Source: an uncultured Lachnoclostridium sp. (GTDB taxonomy: Bacteria; Bacillota; Clostridia; Lachnospirales; Lachnospiraceae). Taken from it: 17,269 bases of DNA. Position numbers and translations under genes: made by a program. Location of the stretch: NCBI GenBank assembly GCA_958425285.1, contig CATZVV010000011.1, forward strand, positions 1 to 17,269. Direction: 5' to 3'. The notes under the pieces were generated by a model. The model searched no databases, was not told where the DNA came from, and was given only the letters and a program-made list of their open reading frames with translations. Every line of letters starts with the position of its first letter. Positions within the stretch are counted from its first letter, which is position 1. Below are positions 14,617 through 17,269 of this stretch, in pieces.

Positions 14617-14662
14617 CAAAAGTGCAATTATGAATCACATACCTCACAGGTTTACCTAAGGA
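14566..14662 (-). ncRNA. Candidate small RNA downstream of tRNA-Gly
   Basis: A perfect TATAAT (14669-14674, minus strand) with a poor -35 (TTTAGT at 17 bases) could start a transcript of about 97 nt near 14662 that ends at the T-rich terminator. The first half contains nested pairs (CCT/AGG outside AGGT/ACCT); CATAAT-TGCA can pair with TGCA-ga-ATTATG, competing with the terminator stem. No coding frame of note and no family recognised. It may instead be just the tRNA trailer. Confidence 0.3.
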
Positions 14663-14700
14663 AGAATGATTATAAACACAAACCTTTTTGTACTAAAAAG

Positions 14701-14773
14701 AGCGCGAGACGGGACTCGAACCCGCGACTTTCTCCTTGGCAAGGAGATGCTCTACCAACTGAGCCACTCGCGC
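14701..14773 (-). tRNA. tRNA-Gly (anticodon GCC)
   Basis: 73-nt cloverleaf on the minus strand. Acceptor GCGCGAG pairs with CTCGCGC, D-stem GCTC/GAGC with loop AGTTGGTA, anticodon stem TCTCC/GGAGA with loop TTGCCAA (anticodon GCC), T-stem GCGGG/CCCGT with loop TTCGAGT, discriminator T. CCA is not encoded and must be added after transcription. It appears as a single tRNA gene. Confidence 0.97.
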
Positions 14774-14794
14774 ATTGTGCTTGGCACGAATAAT

Positions 14795-14823
14795 ACTATA
14801 CTATAACTAAGCACAAATGTCAA
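14795..14823 (-). promoter_or_regulatory. tRNA-Gly promoter (TTGACA-N17-TATAGT)
   Basis: Minus strand -35 TTGACA (14818-14823), 17-base spacer, -10 TATAGT (14795-14800). Predicted start near 14788, leaving about 15 bases of 5' leader for RNase P to remove. Confidence 0.8.
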
Positions 14824-14865
14824 CCCTTTTTTGATTTTTTTATTATATATGAAAATTGAGATTTA

Positions 14866-15513
14866 TTACTCTATCCGTTTAAACTTATCTCTGCCTTGCT
14901 TACAAATCGGGCATATAAAATCTTCTGGCAGTTCATCCGCCTCATGAACATATCCGCAAACCTGACACACCCATTTTTTTATCGGTTTTTCCTGTAAATT
15001 TGTTTCTGCGTCCTCTTCCGGAATGTAGGTAGGAGCATTTTTTGGACTTTTTCCTTTTACAACTTTATGATAATAAGTATATGTCATAGCATCTGCTTCC
15101 TCATATACATCTCCATCTACAATCTCTCCCAGAAATACAGTATGTGTTGCTGTCTCCATACGATCAATCACTTTACAAATCAAATATCCACAGCTGTCCT
15201 TTACAACCGGAATTCCTTTCACAAATTCATGAGCCACGCCATCATACTTGTTCACATCTTTCCCTGACTGAAATCCAAAAGTTCCAATCAAACCCGCATC
15301 GGACTTTTCAGCGAGAATGGACAAAGAAAACATTCCCATCCGGTCAATACAGCCATTCGTATAATTATCATGATTCACACTAACTGCTAATGTAGCCGGA
15401 GAAGAAGTAATCTGCATCGCGCTATTTGCAATACAGCCCGTCGGACGTTTTTCATCCATTGCACTAACAACATATACACCATAAGACAAATATCTCAAAA
15501 TATTTGAGTTCAT
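14866..15513 (-). CDS. Flavin reductase-rubredoxin fusion (high-molecular-weight rubredoxin)
   Basis: 215-residue cytoplasmic redox protein. Residues about 1-150 form a flavin reductase-like FMN-binding split barrel: YLSYGVYVVSA, PTGCIANSAMQITSSPATLAVSVNHDNYT, FSLSILAE, and later HTVFLGEIVDGDV. After a linker, residues about 178-215 are a rubredoxin domain with iron-binding Cys183, Cys186, Cys201 and Cys204 (CQVCGY, CPICKQG). Such fusions are known as Hrb/NADH:FMN oxidoreductase-rubredoxin; they pass electrons from NAD(P)H to flavodiiron proteins that reduce NO or O2. No flavodiiron gene is in this window. AGGAGG lies 7 bases before the ATG. The gene has its own promoter and faces away from the SOD gene. 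Confidence 0.92.
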   Translation of the reverse strand: MNSNILRYLSYGVYVVSAMDEKRPTGCIANSAMQITSSPATLAVSVNHDNYTNGCIDRMGMFSLSILAEKSDAGLIGTFGFQSGKDVNKYDGVAHEFVKGIPVVKDSCGYLICKVIDRMETATHTVFLGEIVDGDVYEEADAMTYTYYHKVVKGKSPKNAPTYIPEEDAETNLQEKPIKKWVCQVCGYVHEADELPEDFICPICKQGRDKFKRIE

Positions 15514-15543
15514 ATGAATTCCTCCTCGTATTCTAAGTAAATC

Positions 15544-15567
15544 CAGGCACCCATTGGAAACCGCCTG
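15544..15567 (-). repeat. Leader hairpin of the flavin reductase-rubredoxin gene
   Basis: CAGGCG pairs with TGCCTG (one G-U) around a 12-base loop, in the leader between the promoter and the ribosome binding site. No T-run follows, so it is not an obvious attenuator. Confidence 0.4.
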
Positions 15568-15604
15568 AAAAATAAGTTTCTCACAATTTTGATTCTATAA
15601 CCCC

Positions 15605-15633
15605 ATTGTACTATTATGCCTCATCTTGGTCAA
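15605..15633 (-). promoter_or_regulatory. Promoter of the flavin reductase-rubredoxin gene
   Basis: Minus strand TTGACC (15628-15633), 17-base spacer, TACAAT (15605-15610), each five of six to consensus. Predicted start near 15598 gives a leader of about 85 bases. Confidence 0.75.
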
Positions 15634-15702
15634 TATCTATTACAAATTGTATCAAAACTTTTCCTCAAACATATATTACCAAAAAGAGCATGAGGCGATA
15701 CT

Positions 15703-16200
15703 TTGAACTTTCAAAGCAAACGAAATATTTTTTCCGACTTAATTTTCCTGGGACACCCAGACGCATATGCAATTTTAAATGGTTCCAGCAAGTACCCTGA
15801 TTTAAGCGGCCTCGTAAAATTTTATGATTGCCCGCATACAGGAGTTCTTGTTGAAGCAGAAGTCTACGGATTGCCGCCACAAGGAGACTGTAAAAACTGT
15901 TTTTACGGCTTCCATCTGCATGAATATGGCGACTGTTCCGATCACTTTGAAAATACCGGAGGGCACTGGAATCCGGAAGGCCATCCGCATCCGCATCATG
16001 CCGGTGATTTTCCACCACTTTTGGGCAACAGCGGATATGCATACTCTGTATTTTTTGATGACAAACTGGAAATATCATCCATACGAGGAAGAGCAGTTAT
16101 CGTTCACGCCCAAAGAGATGATTTTACCTCACAGCCATCCGGAGATTCCGGAGCAAAAATCGGTTGCGGAACTGTTATTTCAGTAAACAGCGCCCCATAA
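15703..16200 (+). CDS. sodC: Cu/Zn superoxide dismutase, cytosolic type
   Basis: 165-residue enzyme that would convert superoxide to O2 and H2O2. Copper ligands His71 and His73 (FHLHEYGDC), bridging His88 (GGHWNPEG), zinc ligands His94 or His96, His99 and Asp102 (HHAGD), and copper His135 (IVHAQRDDF) are all visible. The structural disulphide pair is Cys78 and Cys155 (GCGTV), and an extra C-x2-C (Cys63, Cys66) precedes the active site. The zinc loop is short and His-rich. There is no signal peptide, whereas most bacterial SodC proteins are exported. The start is a TTG at 15703: GAGG lies 7 bases upstream and a stop codon is in frame at 15691, so no ATG start is possible without losing conserved sequence. 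Probably single-gene; its terminator overlaps the stop codon. Confidence 0.93.
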   Translation: MNFQSKRNIFSDLIFLGHPDAYAILNGSSKYPDLSGLVKFYDCPHTGVLVEAEVYGLPPQGDCKNCFYGFHLHEYGDCSDHFENTGGHWNPEGHPHPHHAGDFPPLLGNSGYAYSVFFDDKLEISSIRGRAVIVHAQRDDFTSQPSGDSGAKIGCGTVISVNSAP

Positions 16201-16216
16201 GGAGCGCTGTTTCACT
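16185..16216 (+). terminator. Terminator overlapping the sodC stop codon
   Basis: AAACAGCGC (16185-16193) pairs exactly with GCGCTGTTT (16204-16212), followed by a short T-rich run. The 10-base loop contains the sodC stop codon, so the left arm is coding sequence. The convergent CBS-domain gene ends 6 bases further on, so the hairpin may serve both directions. Confidence 0.75.
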
Positions 16217-16217
16217 T

Positions 16218-17269
16218 TTAAGCAGGTTCAACCATATCCTGGATTATGTGTACCATTGTTTTTCCAATCCGATGTTCCTCCACTTCCAATATCTCAATCG
16301 ACAAACCATCTTTTTCCAGAGAAAGCCTTGTTCCATCATCGGGTACTTTTCCAAGCTGACCACAGATATATCCGCCAAATGTATCATAGTCCTCTGGCAA
16401 TACAACATTTAACTGTTTCATAACTTCCGCCAGCTCTGCTGTTCCATATATACTCCATGTCATTGCATCAACCTTTTCAATCTCCCTTCTTCTGTTTTCA
16501 TCAACCTCCAGTTCTCCTACCAGCTCTTCAATCAGGTCATGAATCGTTACAATACCACTCATCCCCCCATATTCATCCATAACAACAGCAAAATGTTTTC
16601 CTGTTTCTTTCATATTACGAAAAAGTACATCTGCCTTCATACTTTCTGGTACAAGAATCGGTTTTTCCAAAAGCCTTTGAATGACGATCTCCGGGGACCG
16701 GTCTTTTTGGCAAAAATAATCCTTTGTATTGAGAACTCCAATAATATCATCGTCCCGTTCTCCGCAAACCGGATAAAAGTTATGCCGGCTGCCGCAAATG
16801 GTCTGTTCCCACTCTTCCATACTCTCATCACTATGCAGTAATTCTACATCCGTACGATGTGTACAAACCTGTTCAATTGAAATATCATCAAACTCAAAAA
16901 CGTTCTGAATCATTTCATTCTCATGACTATCAATTGTTCCCTCTTCGCTTCCTGCTTCCAGCATTGTACGAATCTCTTCCTCGGTTACCCTCTCTTCATC
17001 TTCATCCGGATTAATTCCCATTATTCGCAAAACAAGATTGGTTGATACCGTTAGAAGCCACACAATAGGTGAAAAAATCTTTGATACTACATGCAAAAGA
17101 CCTGACATGCCTAGCGCCAGTTTCTCGGGATTTTTCATAGCTATTCGCTTCGGTACCATTTCCCCGAAAACAATATTGAAAAAAGCCAGAATTAATGTAA
17201 TAAGAAATACAATAGCCGAGCGTAACACCTCACCTGGTAAAGAAACTCCTGCACGGATACAAACCTCTA
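16218..17269 (-). CDS. CNNM/CorC-type CBS-domain membrane protein, 5' end beyond window
   Basis: 349 visible residues of a larger protein: the frame stays open to the right edge, so the GTG at 17228 is not the true start. Visible parts in order: the end of a CNNM (DUF21) membrane domain with hydrophobic segments and the motif NIVFGEMVPKRIAMKNPE; the acidic linker EEERVTEEEIRTMLEAGSEEGTI; two CBS domains (RTDVELL...GVLNTKDYF and PILVPES...AVVMDEYGGMSGIVTIHDLIEELVGEL); and a C-terminal CorC/HlyC transporter-associated domain (WSIYGTAELAEVMKQL...DTFGGYICGQLGKVP). Often labelled hemolysin C or CorC; family members are linked to Mg2+ (or other divalent cation) export and adenine nucleotide sensing. 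It ends convergently with sodC. Confidence 0.93.
   Translation of the reverse strand, partial: EVCIRAGVSLPGEVLRSAIVFLITLILAFFNIVFGEMVPKRIAMKNPEKLALGMSGLLHVVSKIFSPIVWLLTVSTNLVLRIMGINPDEDEERVTEEEIRTMLEAGSEEGTIDSHENEMIQNVFEFDDISIEQVCTHRTDVELLHSDESMEEWEQTICGSRHNFYPVCGERDDDIIGVLNTKDYFCQKDRSPEIVIQRLLEKPILVPESMKADVLFRNMKETGKHFAVVMDEYGGMSGIVTIHDLIEELVGELEVDENRRREIEKVDAMTWSIYGTAELAEVMKQLNVVLPEDYDTFGGYICGQLGKVPDDGTRLSLEKDGLSIEILEVEEHRIGKTMVHIIQDMVEPA

Noticed and set aside
15665..16186. Other open frames overlapping sodC on both strands
   Set aside because: The sodC frame has all metal ligands and the disulphide Cys; the others show no domain.
17226..17228. GTG as start of the CBS-domain protein
   Set aside because: The frame continues to the window edge with plausible membrane-domain residues, and a CNNM domain needs more sequence upstream.
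1..17269. CRISPR array, prophage, insertion sequence or toxin-antitoxin pair
   Set aside because: No regularly spaced repeats, no integrase or transposase, and no small two-gene toxin-like pair seen on either strand.

Overview
This window looks like chromosomal DNA of an anaerobic, low-GC Clostridia bacterium, most likely Lachnospiraceae-like. The evidence is AT-rich intergenic DNA, strong AGGAGG-type ribosome binding sites, textbook TTGACA-N17-TATAAT-like promoters, a clostridial feoA-feoA-feoB operon with a small Cys-rich FeoB partner, a biotin-dependent Na+-pumping decarboxylase cluster, and a flavin reductase-rubredoxin fusion. The species cannot be named from the sequence alone. Almost everything is on the minus strand except the decarboxylase operon (11201-14469) and a Cu/Zn superoxide dismutase gene (15703-16200).

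Layout. 1-469: 5' part of a VanY-like D,D-carboxypeptidase gene running off the left edge. 646-3589: ferrous iron uptake operon (feoA, feoA, feoB and a 44-aa Cys-rich membrane protein, transcribed right to left). It has a near-consensus promoter whose -10 box lies inside a GTTAGCA-N4-CTAAC operator; the same element recurs twice more, once directly before feoB. 3810-8225: a five-gene autoregulated ABC module (GntR/YtrA-type repressor, ATPase, two paralogous permeases, lipoprotein) with coupled start/stop overlaps between its first four genes. 8387-10894: an ABC-F (Uup-like) ATPase followed by an MTA/SAH-nucleosidase-like enzyme with an Asn where the catalytic Asp is expected.

11201-14469: decarboxylase operon encoding the gamma membrane subunit, a stand-alone biotin carrier, the beta Na+ pump and the alpha carboxyltransferase. 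Together these would decarboxylate oxaloacetate and export Na+. Its leader holds two interlocking inverted repeats. 14565-14773: tRNA-Gly(GCC) and, beyond it, a possible small RNA ending in a terminator. 14866-16200: an oxygen/NO-defence pair on opposite strands (flavin reductase-rubredoxin and a cytosolic Cu/Zn SOD). 16218-17269: 3' part of a CNNM/CorC-type CBS-domain membrane protein, running off the right edge.

No mobile element, CRISPR array or phage gene is visible. Most genes belong to known families. The least ordinary signals are the iron operator set, the decarboxylase leader, the internally duplicated lipoprotein, the Asn-substituted nucleosidase and the possible small RNA.
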